Source: an uncultured Clostridia bacterium
Lineage (GTDB): Bacteria > Bacillota > Clostridia > Christensenellales > Aristaeellaceae
Length of the DNA: 5,618 nt
Assembly: GCA_934647145.1 (NCBI GenBank)
Contig: CAKUFB010000184.1
Coordinates: forward strand, 1 to 5,618
Direction: 5' to 3'
In this document: piece by piece, positions 5,572-5,618 of the stretch
Layout of the letters: each line of letters starts with the position of its first letter
Position numbering within the stretch: position 1 is the first letter of the stretch
Translations under genes and position numbers: made by a program
Notes under the pieces: generated by a model
Told to the model about the DNA's origin: nothing
Databases searched by the model: none
Seen by the model: the letters and a program-made list of their open reading frames with translations, nothing else

Positions 5572-5618
5572 ATGCTGGAATTCGACCTTCAGATTCAGGA
5601 CGTGCCCGAGGGCGCGCA
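5572..5618 (+). CDS. ybeY: Endoribonuclease YbeY, N-terminal fragment (cut by window end)
   Basis: Only 15 complete codons are visible, beginning MLEFDLQIQD. The ATG follows the pgpH stop with no intervening base, and a strong Shine-Dalgarno (aaggagg, 5557-5563) lies 8 bases upstream, inside the last codons of pgpH. The identification rests mainly on the conserved order phoH-pgpH-ybeY and on the short start typical of the family; the catalytic H3 motif is outside the window. YbeY is a metal-dependent endoribonuclease needed for 16S rRNA maturation and ribosome quality control. Confidence 0.7.
   Translation, partial: MLEFDLQIQDVPEGA

Overview
The window is GC-rich and reads as a conserved chromosomal locus of a spore-forming, high-GC Firmicute, probably a gut-type Clostridia lineage. 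The evidence is the gene order yqfC-yqfD-phoH-pgpH(yqfF)-ybeY, as in the Bacillus subtilis yqf cluster, the sporulation genes yqfC and yqfD, strong Shine-Dalgarno sites and a TTG start. All genes are on the + strand. The exact genus cannot be read from the sequence.

Layout: 1-183 is a hairpin-dense repeat region. 259-1759 holds yqfC and yqfD, which overlap by 8 bases. 1760-2331 is a 572-base gap without a credible gene, packed with inverted and tandem repeats. 2332-5571 holds phoH (TTG start) and pgpH, separated by 6 bases. The first 15 codons of ybeY begin at 5572, directly after the pgpH stop, and run off the window.

The genes fall into two groups. YqfC/YqfD belong to a mother-cell sporulation pair. 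PhoH (NTPase), PgpH (membrane HD phosphodiesterase for c-di-AMP) and YbeY (rRNA-maturing endoribonuclease) form a housekeeping run with tight spacing typical of one transcript.

The most unusual part is the non-coding DNA. A two-module hairpin repeat appears, in the same orientation, both upstream of yqfC and downstream of yqfD, so it brackets the sporulation pair. Next to the downstream copy is a nested cluster containing a near-identical 83-base tandem repeat with a perfect 12-bp palindrome, a 37-base repeat at 60-base spacing, and a 17-base hairpin motif present three times. One of these motifs starts on the last base of the yqfD stop codon. I see no new protein system; the interest lies in this repeat cluster, which separates two gene groups that are adjacent in B. 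subtilis.
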